From the NCBI GenBank assembly GCA_017436815.1, contig JAFSCI010000044.1, positions 1 through 34,392 of the forward strand: a DNA stretch of 34,392 bases. Direction: 5' to 3'. The stretch is from Clostridia bacterium (GTDB lineage: Bacteria > Bacillota > Clostridia > Oscillospirales > Acutalibacteraceae). Shown in pieces: positions 9,042-16,413 of the stretch; the stretch's first letter is position 1, and each line of letters opens with the position of its first letter. The translations under genes were made by a program, and so were the position numbers. The notes beneath the pieces are model-generated. The model was not told where the DNA came from, made no database searches, and saw only the letters and a list, made by a program, of their open reading frames with translations.

Positions 9042-10140
9042 TGAGCTCAACCTCCTTGCCGCTTAATTTATATAGCTTTTTATATTTAAGTCTTTTTGGA
9101 ATTATCTTTAGCGCGCTGACGCTTATGCCGGTTTGTCTTAAAGCGTTTAGCTGTTCATTAAGCGCTGTGTAGTCACAGTTTTCATCATATAAAACTACTG
9201 CGTCTATATCGAACTTTTCGGGCTCTTTTGAAAGCTCGCTTAATAAATCCAAATACACCGCAAAGCCAATTGCCGAAAATTCGGCGCCCATCTTCTTTAT
9301 AAGCGGGTCGTATCGTCCACCGCTTAAAACGCTTGTGGGAATACCGTTTATAAAGCCCTTGAAAACTATGCCGTTGTAGTAATTTACGTCGTTAATCTCA
9401 GAAAAATCGAGCCTTATTTTATCACTCGGTAAAGAGGACAAAACATCTGCCAAATTGTCTATTAAATCATTTAAAACTGCGTCATCACTTAAGTTCTTTA
9501 AGTTTTCCAACACCTGCTTGGGCTCACCGTAGCTTTTAACGAGAGCATTTAATACTTCGCAGGCCTTAGAGCATTTGTTCTGAGCAGTTAAAATACCGTT
9601 TATTTCATCGGCGTTTTTCTCGGAGATCAGTTTTATAAGCGTTGTTTTAGTATTATCGGATACCTCTAACAAATCTAAAACCCGTAAAACTATGCTCTGG
9701 TCGGATACCTCTAAAATAAAACCCTCAGAAATTGCGGCAAGGCTTTTAAGGGCTAACTCCAATACCTCTGCAATAAGGAAATTATCTATACTGCCTATGC
9801 ATTCGAGTCCTGTCTGCATAATTTCTTTGAACGAGTTATCGCCACGTTTTACTCTGTAAACGTTTTCGTTATAATAAACCTTTTTAACCTCATTTTCGGA
9901 AAGGTTAGCATTTTTAACGATAGACAAAGTAACGTCGGGCTTTAATGCCAGAAGCTTTCCGCCTATGTCGGTAAATGTTATTATGTTTTCCGATATTAAA
10001 AAGTCTTTATTTTTGGCGTAAAAATCATACTCTTCAAACTTGCTCATCTTATACTGAGCGTAGCCGTAAGAATTATAAAGAGCGCGCAGCGCAAAGACCG
10101 CCTTTTCGCCGTTTTGTAGTAATGTATTATTTATTTGCAT
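9025..10140 (-). CDS. hisZ: ATP phosphoribosyltransferase regulatory subunit
   Basis: 371-residue histidyl-tRNA synthetase-like protein without aminoacylation motifs expected of HisS. It has LKPDVTLSIVKN, VYYNENVYR (class II motif 2-like), GLECIG and LSGGRYDPLIKKMG. It forms the hetero-octamer with short HisG and carries histidine feedback control. It is somewhat short and ends in a brief C-terminal domain. The ATG lies inside the end of the upstream regulator gene (14-base overlap), with GGAG six bases before it. Confidence 0.93.
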   Translation of the reverse strand: MQINNTLLQNGEKAVFALRALYNSYGYAQYKMSKFEEYDFYAKNKDFLISENIITFTDIGGKLLALKPDVTLSIVKNANLSENEVKKVYYNENVYRVKRGDNSFKEIMQTGLECIGSIDNFLIAEVLELALKSLAAISEGFILEVSDQSIVLRVLDLLEVSDNTKTTLIKLISEKNADEINGILTAQNKCSKACEVLNALVKSYGEPKQVLENLKNLSDDAVLNDLIDNLADVLSSLPSDKIRLDFSEINDVNYYNGIVFKGFINGIPTSVLSGGRYDPLIKKMGAEFSAIGFAVYLDLLSELSKEPEKFDIDAVVLYDENCDYTALNEQLNALRQTGISVSALKIIPKRLKYKKLYKLSGKEVELIEDNA

Positions 10141-10432
10141 CGTTTTCTCCGCCGTTTAATCTTTCAAGAATATTGTTATATCCGTTACTGCCGTACATAA
10201 GGCACTTGTTAACCCTGCTTATTGTTGCAGTGCTGGCCCCTGTTGCCTTGCAGACTTCCTGGTAATTTGCGCCGTCCTTTAACATTTTTGCAACGGCAAA
10301 GCGCTGTGTTAAATCCTGGATTTCCTTAATTGTGCATAAGTCGTCAAAAAGATTGCTGCACTCCTCTACAGTTTCCAAGGAAAGTATTGCCTTATATAAA
10401 TCTTGCGGATTTAAAATGTCGTTTTTATTCAC
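10127..10432 (-). CDS. yerC: YerC/TrpR-family regulator, probable repressor of the his operon
   Basis: About 101 residues, all-helical, TrpR-superfamily (YerC/YecD type). Its helix-turn-helix lies in YQEVCKATGASTATISRVNK, preceded by DLTQRFAVAKMLKDG. It is the first gene of the his operon, 14 bases overlapping hisZ. This fits the histidine-responsive TrpR-like regulators inferred in Firmicutes by comparative genomics. The GTG at 10432 is chosen because GAGG lies eight bases upstream; the GTG at 10441 overlaps that ribosome site. DNA binding with histidine or its tRNA/precursor as effector is inferred, not shown. Confidence 0.85.
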   Translation of the reverse strand: MNKNDILNPQDLYKAILSLETVEECSNLFDDLCTIKEIQDLTQRFAVAKMLKDGANYQEVCKATGASTATISRVNKCLMYGSNGYNNILERLNGGENDANK

Positions 10433-10444
10433 AAAATTCACCTC

Positions 10445-10482
10445 TTACTTTATTTCTTTACCATTTTAACATAATAAAGTGA
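10445..10482. promoter_or_regulatory. Candidate operator: inverted repeat around the his promoter
   Basis: ACTTTATT (10447-10454) and AATAAAGT (10473-10480) are perfect inverted copies 18 bases apart. The match extends two more bases with one mismatch. One arm lies in the -35/-10 spacer and the other just downstream of the -10. That is a suitable place for autorepression by the YerC-type protein encoded first in the operon. The binding assignment is inference. Confidence 0.45.
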
Positions 10483-10491
10483 TAAAGTCAA
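10463..10491 (-). promoter_or_regulatory. Promoter of the his operon
   Basis: On the minus strand TTGACT (10486-10491), a 17-base spacer and TAAAAT (10463-10468). It is the only strong promoter seen upstream of the eleven-gene run and lies about 30 bases before the yerC start. Confidence 0.75.
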
Positions 10492-10513
10492 TAACCGAAT
10501 ACGAATTTTTTTA

Positions 10514-10574
10514 CAAAAAAATTCAAGCGGCACTTCCGCCACGCCCTAAGGGTCGTGGGCGAAAGTGCCGCTTG
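10514..10574 (-). terminator. Strong terminator after the URO-D/RACo cluster
   Basis: Minus-strand stem CAAGCGGCACTT pairing with AAGTGCCGCTTG (outer arms 10524-10535 and 10563-10574). An inner GCCCACGACCC/GGGCGTGGC region can pair further. It is followed by an AATTTTTTT tract. It separates the cluster from the his promoter. Confidence 0.85.
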
Positions 10575-10584
10575 TTAGACTTTA

Positions 10585-11676
10585 CTAAAGCTTAAGCCAG
10601 TTTTTTAAGCAGAGTTCTATAAGCTCATCTGCCTGCTTTCTTGAGCCGCAGTCGGTATGCATAAACACACCGTCAGAGCCGATTTCGTTAAATACGGTTT
10701 CGATCTGATTTGCGGGAATACCCATAATATAAAGCTTTTTGCCCGCCGCTAAAATTCGCTTGAATACACCAATAGACTGCTCCGATGCAAAATTATAAAC
10801 AAAACTGCCGTCGGGCTGTTTTAAATCGGGCAGAGGTACCCACTGTATTGCGTGAATGTTGGGGAGTGATAAAATCATATCGAGGTGATTTATCTGCTCG
10901 GGTCCGTCTAAATGGTACACCGCTTGGCCCAATGCCTTAGATACCTTATCGAGCGAGGGCAAAACAAACTCCTCAAACATTGCGGGAGATATCATAACCG
11001 AAAAGTCGCACTGAATAGGATACCAGGGCTTGTTGTGCACAAGGGGTATCCAGGTAGTGTAGCCCAAATTATACGGCTCGATAATAGAGCTTTGGTGCTT
11101 ATAGTACTTTAAAAATTCGTCGTCTATCTGATTTATGGCGGCTAAAACCTCATCGGGATAATCCAATAAATCCATTAAAAGCTCCTGACCGCGAAGCGAG
11201 AACAAAACATCTAACGTTCCGCCAATATCGGTTACAGATACGGCATATCTGCCTCCCGAGTTTTTACAAAGCGCATCGGTTTGCTCATCTATAACCTTGT
11301 AAAGCTTGCTGTCAGTATCGGTCTTAAAGCTAAGAGGCTGAGAAAAATCCTTTATTATGGGGTGACGGTCAAACCAGACGCTATCCCAGTTAAGTTCATA
11401 CGGTGCGCCAAAAAACGATGCCTGCACGCCAGGGCCTAAATTTACAAATTCACGCTGAATTGCATCTTGACCGTGGAAAACTGCGGCAGTTGTATGCTCT
11501 GCGCGCTCAACACGGTACTCGGTATTCAGCCAATAGTCCTCTAAATCGGTAGGTTTTCTTATAAAGGGCGGCTTTTCGGTATCGGACATAGGAGAAGTAA
11601 CGTATAAATAGCCTCCCTCACCCTTTTCCAAAGGTTGCCAGAACCTTTGGTGGCGTTCGAGTTTTTCTGCGTCCAT
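10585..11676 (-). CDS. URO-D superfamily protein (putative corrinoid-linked methyltransferase), paralogue 1
   Basis: 363 residues with a uroporphyrinogen-decarboxylase/cobalamin-methyltransferase TIM-barrel pattern. Features are VTDIGGTLDVLFSLRG, MISPAMFEEFVLPSLDKVSK, VYHLDGPEQINH (252-264) and FMHTDCGS (338-345) near the end. True heme URO-D is unlikely given sequence and context. MtaA/MtbA-type enzymes use a His-x-Cys and a later Cys to bind Zn. Here HLDG carries Asp in place of the first Cys, while Cys343 is present. It follows the RACo gene by 10 bases with AGGAG before its ATG, so it is probably the last gene of that transcript. Substrate unknown. Confidence 0.75.
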   Translation of the reverse strand: MDAEKLERHQRFWQPLEKGEGGYLYVTSPMSDTEKPPFIRKPTDLEDYWLNTEYRVERAEHTTAAVFHGQDAIQREFVNLGPGVQASFFGAPYELNWDSVWFDRHPIIKDFSQPLSFKTDTDSKLYKVIDEQTDALCKNSGGRYAVSVTDIGGTLDVLFSLRGQELLMDLLDYPDEVLAAINQIDDEFLKYYKHQSSIIEPYNLGYTTWIPLVHNKPWYPIQCDFSVMISPAMFEEFVLPSLDKVSKALGQAVYHLDGPEQINHLDMILSLPNIHAIQWVPLPDLKQPDGSFVYNFASEQSIGVFKRILAAGKKLYIMGIPANQIETVFNEIGSDGVFMHTDCGSRKQADELIELCLKNWLKL

Positions 11677-11686
11677 TTTGTTACTC

Positions 11687-13156
11687 CTAAAAATACATAT
11701 GTTCTATAAAGGCATTGTTAAAAGTTTCGGATTTATTCAGCTCAATGGTGGTAATCTTATTGCAGATTTCAGATAATATTTCTCTTTTTTCGGGGGCCAA
11801 TATATACTCTGCCGCTCCCAGAAGCGAGGTATTACCCATTGGTTTGATTTTGTCTGCCACGCTTTGCGGGAACAGACCTATTTTGGCGGCATTTTGCGGG
11901 TTTAAGTAATAACCTATTCCGCCCGAGAGATAGATTTTTTCAATTTTAGCGTAATCAAAACCGTTATCAAAAAGCAAGGTATCGAGCGCCGCTCTTATGG
12001 CGCTTTTTGCAAGCTGAATGGAACGGATATCGTCTTGGTTAACATAAACGGTTGTATTATTGTTAGCATAAATATCAAATTGCTCACACTCTAAATATCC
12101 CGTTTCATCAAGCATTCCGTTTTGCAACAAGGCGGCAATAAGGTCTATTAAACCGCTTGTGCAAATGCCTGTTGGAGCAGCGTTATTTATGGTGCTGAAC
12201 TTAAAACTGCCGTTTTTTAGCTCTACCTCATTTATGGCGCCCGTTACTCCGCCTGAGCCACATGAAACTCCAACGCCCTCAAGGGCGGGGCCCGCTGCAG
12301 ATGACGTTGCAAAAAGCTTTGAGCCGTTATCAGTGCCCGTAAAAAGCACCATTTCACCGTTTGTGCCAATATCCAAAAGCACGCAAGGCTCTTTTTGCTC
12401 TAATATATCGAGATAAATAAGCGCCGATGTAACGTCACTGCCGATAAAGGCCGATGCACTGGGCAAAACGTAAATTTTTTCTGCGTTTAAATTAAGTTCG
12501 CTACCGCTAAAATGCTTTAGCTCTAAAAACTCGGGAGTAAACGGGTAGGTGCCCATTTTTAAGGGTGATACACCACAAAACAAATGCAGCATTGTGGTAT
12601 TGCCCGTAACGGCAAGCATTTTTATCGGACCGGTTGTTAGGTCCGAAATCATATTGCGGATTTTACTGAGCAAAACGCTTTGTAAATCACTAAGATTTTC
12701 TTTTGAAGCGGTAATGCGGCTCATAACGTCGGCTCCGAAATTCTTTTGCGGATTTAAGGCCGATACGGTTTTAACCACCGCTTTTTTGTCTGAATCTATA
12801 AGTGCGGCGCAGAGCGTGGTTGTGCCGATATCGAGCGCAACGCTCAAATTGTCTACCGATAAGCTTTTATCTGTGCTTTTTACAAAAGCATTGTCGCTAC
12901 ACGCATCAAACGGCACTTCAATTACGGCTTCTTCACTTCTCAAAACCGCTTTACAAGAAAGAATAAAGCCGTATTCATCAGGCAAATACGGCTCGTTTGT
13001 GTTAACGTAAACAAACTCACCCGAAATAACCTTTACCTTGCATTTGCCGCAAGTACCCAGCCCCGCACAGTCGGCCGAAACGGTTATGCCGAGCTTTGTG
13101 AGGTGTTTTAGTAGGGTTATGTTTTCGGTTGGTTTAGTTATGGTTAATGCTTTCAT
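11687..13156 (-). CDS. RACo-type reductive activator of corrinoid proteins (2Fe-2S ferredoxin + ASKHA domain)
   Basis: 489 residues from MKALTITK. The N-terminal 2Fe-2S ferredoxin domain has Cys30, Cys36, Cys39 and Cys68 (CAGLGTCGKC and LSCKA). The rest is the DUF4445/RACo ASKHA ATPase: nucleotide loops DIGTTT (109-114), LLDIGTNGEM, AAGPALEGVGVSCG and YLSGGIGYYL. Family members use ATP and a low-potential electron to reduce inactive cob(II)alamin to cob(I)alamin on corrinoid methyl carriers. Its presence argues that the neighbouring URO-D proteins act in corrinoid-dependent methyl transfer. The ATG at 13156 follows AAGAG at seven bases; an in-frame TTG at 13171 overlaps the upstream gene. No corrinoid protein is seen in this window. 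Confidence 0.88.
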   Translation of the reverse strand: MKALTITKPTENITLLKHLTKLGITVSADCAGLGTCGKCKVKVISGEFVYVNTNEPYLPDEYGFILSCKAVLRSEEAVIEVPFDACSDNAFVKSTDKSLSVDNLSVALDIGTTTLCAALIDSDKKAVVKTVSALNPQKNFGADVMSRITASKENLSDLQSVLLSKIRNMISDLTTGPIKMLAVTGNTTMLHLFCGVSPLKMGTYPFTPEFLELKHFSGSELNLNAEKIYVLPSASAFIGSDVTSALIYLDILEQKEPCVLLDIGTNGEMVLFTGTDNGSKLFATSSAAGPALEGVGVSCGSGGVTGAINEVELKNGSFKFSTINNAAPTGICTSGLIDLIAALLQNGMLDETGYLECEQFDIYANNNTTVYVNQDDIRSIQLAKSAIRAALDTLLFDNGFDYAKIEKIYLSGGIGYYLNPQNAAKIGLFPQSVADKIKPMGNTSLLGAAEYILAPEKREILSEICNKITTIELNKSETFNNAFIEHMYF

Positions 13157-13160
13157 ATTG

Positions 13161-14213
13161 TTACTCTTCAAAAACCTTGCAGGGTTTAATATCTTTATTA
13201 GTATGGGTTACCTTGGCCGCGTATTCTTTAAATAAGCGGATATAGGTGCGGTAGTTTTCTACCGATACGTCCGGCGGGGTCTGATGGTCTACCGATGAAA
13301 TGAGCTTGCCGTTTTGCATAGATGGCAAAACACGCTCAAACTCGGCACGAATAGCCTCCTCACCATACTTTAAGCACATTTTATCAAAATGGCCTATAAA
13401 TGCCATTTGAGGTTGCTTATTTATATAAACCGATACGTCGGTACCCGCCTGACGTTCAAGCGGTAACATACCGTCGGCTCCAACGCCCGCATACCAGTCA
13501 ACAGCAAGGGTGATATCACCGTCGGAATCTATAATAACGGGAACCTTGTATTTATGAATTACGGGAATAACCTTATTGTAATATGGCGCCAAGAATTCAT
13601 CAAAAATATCCTTAGAAACCATAGGGCCGTTGTTATAGCTCATATCCTCGGCAAAGGTCATAAAGTCAAACCTAAAGCGAGAGAACAGATACTCGAACAC
13701 CTCTATAAGCCAGTTGGCGTAATCTTCACACATAAGCTTATAAAGGTCGGGATAATCGTAAAAGCTGTAAAGATGATTTTCTATACCGAGCATCATTCTC
13801 GGGTACCAGAAAAAGCCTTCAACCGAGAAAAACTGCAGAGTGTCACCGCGCTCACGGTTGGCCCTTAAATTTGCAAAAAATTCTTCGGAAAACAGTTTTT
13901 CGGGCGGTGTGAACAAAAGCGGCTTTAATTTATTATGGTAATCGTCCTCATTTTCAATTATGCTGCCGCCGTATTCTACGGTATCTAAAATATCGTGCGG
14001 ATAGGCCGCAACGGCACTTTGTATGCATTTATCGAGTCCGAAATATTCCTGCAAGGCTTCATACCCTGCCTTTTCGGCGGGTACGCCCTCGTCTATCCAG
14101 CGGGCAACGGTTAAATGCCACCACGGAGCCCACTCTATAATAGGAGCTCTGTCTACGGGCTTGCCGGCTAAAAAATTTTCAAAGCGCTCAGATGCAGTCA
14201 TCGGCTTACACAT
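13161..14213 (-). CDS. URO-D superfamily protein (putative methyltransferase), paralogue 2
   Basis: 350 residues. It begins MTASERFENFLAGKPVDRAP, the usual URO-D-family opening. FAEDMSYNNGPMVSKDIFDE (187-206), IIDSDGD (227-233), and SVDHQTPPDVSVENY (307-321) follow. The position of the zinc-binding His-x-Cys of MtaA/MtbA is occupied by D-x-D-G, and no late Cys lies in the DH-P-V motif. A standard Zn-thiolate chemistry is therefore doubtful. ATG with AGGTGA five bases upstream. The RACo gene follows immediately, and a separate promoter may sit in the 119-base gap upstream. Substrate unknown. Confidence 0.75.
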   Translation of the reverse strand: MCKPMTASERFENFLAGKPVDRAPIIEWAPWWHLTVARWIDEGVPAEKAGYEALQEYFGLDKCIQSAVAAYPHDILDTVEYGGSIIENEDDYHNKLKPLLFTPPEKLFSEEFFANLRANRERGDTLQFFSVEGFFWYPRMMLGIENHLYSFYDYPDLYKLMCEDYANWLIEVFEYLFSRFRFDFMTFAEDMSYNNGPMVSKDIFDEFLAPYYNKVIPVIHKYKVPVIIDSDGDITLAVDWYAGVGADGMLPLERQAGTDVSVYINKQPQMAFIGHFDKMCLKYGEEAIRAEFERVLPSMQNGKLISSVDHQTPPDVSVENYRTYIRLFKEYAAKVTHTNKDIKPCKVFEE

Positions 14214-14246
14214 ACAATCACCTAAAAAGCATTTTGTTTTAAGTTC

Positions 14247-14275
14247 ATTGTACTTATATATTTGTCAAAAATCAA
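14247..14275 (-). promoter_or_regulatory. Possible promoter of URO-D paralogue 2
   Basis: Minus-strand TTGATT (14270-14275), 17-base spacer, TACAAT (14247-14252) in the 119-base gap between paralogues 3 and 2. A 6-bp inverted repeat, TCTACT-TAT-AGTAGA, lies just upstream at 14286-14300. The site is plausible but not strong. Confidence 0.35.
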
Positions 14276-14332
14276 GCCGTTTTTTTCTACTTATAGTAGA
14301 TAAAATATAACTGCAAAATCACGTATACACAT

Positions 14333-15490
14333 TTAGCCGCAATATTCGTTCATCAGTTTTCTGTAAAGCATATAGTTTTCAAAGGACACTTCTTCGGGAA
14401 CACCGTGGTCACAGGTAGGTATATATCCCCCTCTCTTTCTCATAAAGGGCATTATGTAATCGAGATGTCGCTTAATATCATCGCCGCCCTTGGCAATTAT
14501 TCGTTTATCAATACCTCCGCTAATTAAAAGGTCGGGATATTTTTTGGCAATTTGGACGACGTCGCACCCTGCGGCAACCTCGAACGGACTCATATAATCG
14601 CATCCTACCGAGCGGTAAATATCTATAACGTCATTGCAATATCCGTCGGTATCTATCTGAAAATGCAGCTTGCGCCCACGGTTTCGTTTTTTCATATTTT
14701 CGTATAGCTGGGTGTAATACGGCATTAAAAATTCCCTCATCATGTCGGGCGAAATCAAAGCGCCGCTATTGTAGCAGATATCCTCGGCTAAGAACAGTTC
14801 GTCAAACGAGATTTCCGTCTGATGTCGCGCAATAACGGTATCGGCCAAATCGAACCAGGTTTTCATACATTCGTGAATAAGCTGTGGGTCATCGTAAAAG
14901 GTATACAGCAAACGCTCGGGACCTATAAGGCTGCGCAAATACATATATCCGCCTATTAAACACTGAACCGCCGCATTGCCTTGTCTTTGACCTTCTATGG
15001 CATCGTTTAAAGACTTACGTGAAAGGGTATCTCGGTTTTCGGTATCGGCATTAAGGCGCCACTTTATGTTTTTCTCAAAAGACTCAATATCGGTAACGGG
15101 GTGGTCTATATATTCGGGCATAAAGCCTTGACGTCTGTTTTTGAATACCAAAAGAGTTCTGCCCGCAAAATCACGGATAAGCTCGTGAGCTCCTCTGTCC
15201 TCTAAAACCTCTTCTTCAAAAGCGGGGAAAAGCGCGGCCTCGCACCAACCGAGTCCGTACACACTGTTAATTGCAGGCTCATCAAACCCAAAAACACTGC
15301 GCAGATATGCATCGTAATCGGACACTTCGTTCATAGGTTTTAAGTGTCCCTCTTTAATCCAGCGTTCAAGTACGTACCAGCCGAACTCACGCTTGTATAT
15401 TGGAGCATCTGCTTTTAAATCATAAAAATCTCTTATTTTCTGTGCCGACGGGTTTATAGTCTGATTTGAAAAATTATTTATATCGCTCAT
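14333..15490 (-). CDS. URO-D superfamily protein (putative methyltransferase), paralogue 3
   Basis: 385 residues of the same superfamily as the two downstream proteins and closest in motif layout to paralogue 2. Motifs: LAEDICYNSGALISPDMMRE (234-253), FQIDTDGYCND (277-287), SPFEVAAGCD and PTCDHGVPEEVSFENY (358-373). The D-x-D-G again replaces His-x-Cys; Cys360 precedes the DH pair. A GGAGG seven bases before the ATG gives a confident start. It is transcribed divergently from an AraC regulator across a 104-base gap containing a palindrome, so it is probably the regulated first gene. Substrate not predictable from sequence. Confidence 0.75.
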   Translation of the reverse strand: MSDINNFSNQTINPSAQKIRDFYDLKADAPIYKREFGWYVLERWIKEGHLKPMNEVSDYDAYLRSVFGFDEPAINSVYGLGWCEAALFPAFEEEVLEDRGAHELIRDFAGRTLLVFKNRRQGFMPEYIDHPVTDIESFEKNIKWRLNADTENRDTLSRKSLNDAIEGQRQGNAAVQCLIGGYMYLRSLIGPERLLYTFYDDPQLIHECMKTWFDLADTVIARHQTEISFDELFLAEDICYNSGALISPDMMREFLMPYYTQLYENMKKRNRGRKLHFQIDTDGYCNDVIDIYRSVGCDYMSPFEVAAGCDVVQIAKKYPDLLISGGIDKRIIAKGGDDIKRHLDYIMPFMRKRGGYIPTCDHGVPEEVSFENYMLYRKLMNEYCG

Positions 15491-15510
15491 TGAAAAACCT
15501 CCGATTATGT

Positions 15511-15532
15511 TGTATTATAAATATATAATACA
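15511..15532. promoter_or_regulatory. Palindrome in the divergent URO-D/AraC intergenic region
   Basis: TGTATTAT (15511-15518) and ATAATACA (15525-15532) are perfect inverted copies around AAATAT. TG/CA bases one position further out also pair. It lies just upstream of the ribosome site of paralogue 3 and about 60 bases before the AraC gene. It is a candidate operator or promoter core shared by both directions. Confidence 0.4.
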
Positions 15533-15594
15533 GCAAAAAAATTCAATATACATAGCATTTTCGGTGAATTTTATATATTTTTCGGAGGTTTATT

Positions 15595-16383
15595 ATGTTT
15601 GTACAGCAAGCTATGTGCTTTAAGGATATATGGTCGGATTCGGTTAAGCTGGTACGCGCTTTTAAAGTAGAGGCCGACAGTTCTTATACCGTTCACCATC
15701 AACCGTTAAAATTTGATGAAAATATTCTTATTGTTGTTACGGAAGGTAACGGACATTTTGAATTTGACGGATTTTCCGATAATCTTACGGCGGGCGATAT
15801 TGTCGTTTTAAACACCGATGGCAAACCTTTTAATTACAACACGATTGGTGACGTGTGGAATTTTTGGTGGTTTGAGTTTTCGGGTAATGCAGAACGTATA
15901 CAAAAAAATATATCACTTTTACAAAATCGGCACCTGCTCGACCTCTGCAGTAAATGTCTTGATTTTGCGACGATAGGCGATCAAAAAGCCGCATCTTCGG
16001 TGTTGGGCGCCCTGCTATCGTTAATAAAGTTTGCCTTAAGCGAACCGACGACCGAAAACGAGCATACGGTATTTAGTAATGCAGTCGGAATAATAAACGC
16101 AAACCTTAAAACAATAAACGTATCTACGCTTTCTAAAAAGCTACATATTAGCGAGCGAACCCTACACGATGTTTTTGTTTTGAATACATCTTGTTCTCCG
16201 AAACAATATATTTTAAACCTGAAATTTAATACCGCCTGTTTTTTACTCAAAAATACCAATAAAACAATAGGCGAAATTTCTGAGCATCTCGGTTTTTCGA
16301 GCCCGTTTCATTTTAGCAGATTTTTCAGCAGCAAAACAAACGCCTCGCCGTTAAAATGGAGAAAAAAAGACAGATTTGATTAG
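15595..16383 (+). CDS. AraC-family transcriptional regulator with cupin sensor domain
   Basis: 262 residues. The N-terminal half (about 20-100) is an AraC-binding cupin with VVTEGNGHFEFDGFSDNLTAGDIV. The C-terminal 95 residues hold two helix-turn-helix motifs: INVSTLSKKLHISERTLHDV and IGEISEHLGFSSPFHFSRFF, the second being the AraC signature. GGAGG six bases before the ATG fixes the start. Divergent orientation to URO-D paralogue 3 suggests that it senses the substrate of that cluster and controls it. The ligand is unknown. Its last codons form the left arm of the downstream terminator. Confidence 0.92.
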   Translation: MFVQQAMCFKDIWSDSVKLVRAFKVEADSSYTVHHQPLKFDENILIVVTEGNGHFEFDGFSDNLTAGDIVVLNTDGKPFNYNTIGDVWNFWWFEFSGNAERIQKNISLLQNRHLLDLCSKCLDFATIGDQKAASSVLGALLSLIKFALSEPTTENEHTVFSNAVGIINANLKTINVSTLSKKLHISERTLHDVFVLNTSCSPKQYILNLKFNTACFLLKNTNKTIGEISEHLGFSSPFHFSRFFSSKTNASPLKWRKKDRFD

Positions 16384-16413
16384 GTCCTAATCAAATCTGT
16401 CTTTTGGTTTTTA
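16362..16413. terminator. Bidirectional terminator between the araC-like gene and argF
   Basis: Perfect 20-bp arms (16365-16384 and 16386-16405) around a single central T. Seven A lie on the left side and GGTTTTT on the right, so it can terminate both convergent genes. The AraC stop codon TAG (16381-16383) lies inside the left arm. Confidence 0.88.

Noticed and set aside
10433-10584. T-box or attenuator leader for the histidine operon
   Set aside because: The leader between promoter and yerC is only about 30 bases, too short for a T-box or a leader peptide. The large hairpin at 10524-10574 lies upstream of the promoter and terminates the neighbouring cluster.
10585-15490. Heme pathway uroporphyrinogen decarboxylase (hemE)
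   Set aside because: Three divergent paralogues next to a corrinoid activator and no other heme genes. The motifs fit the wider superfamily better.
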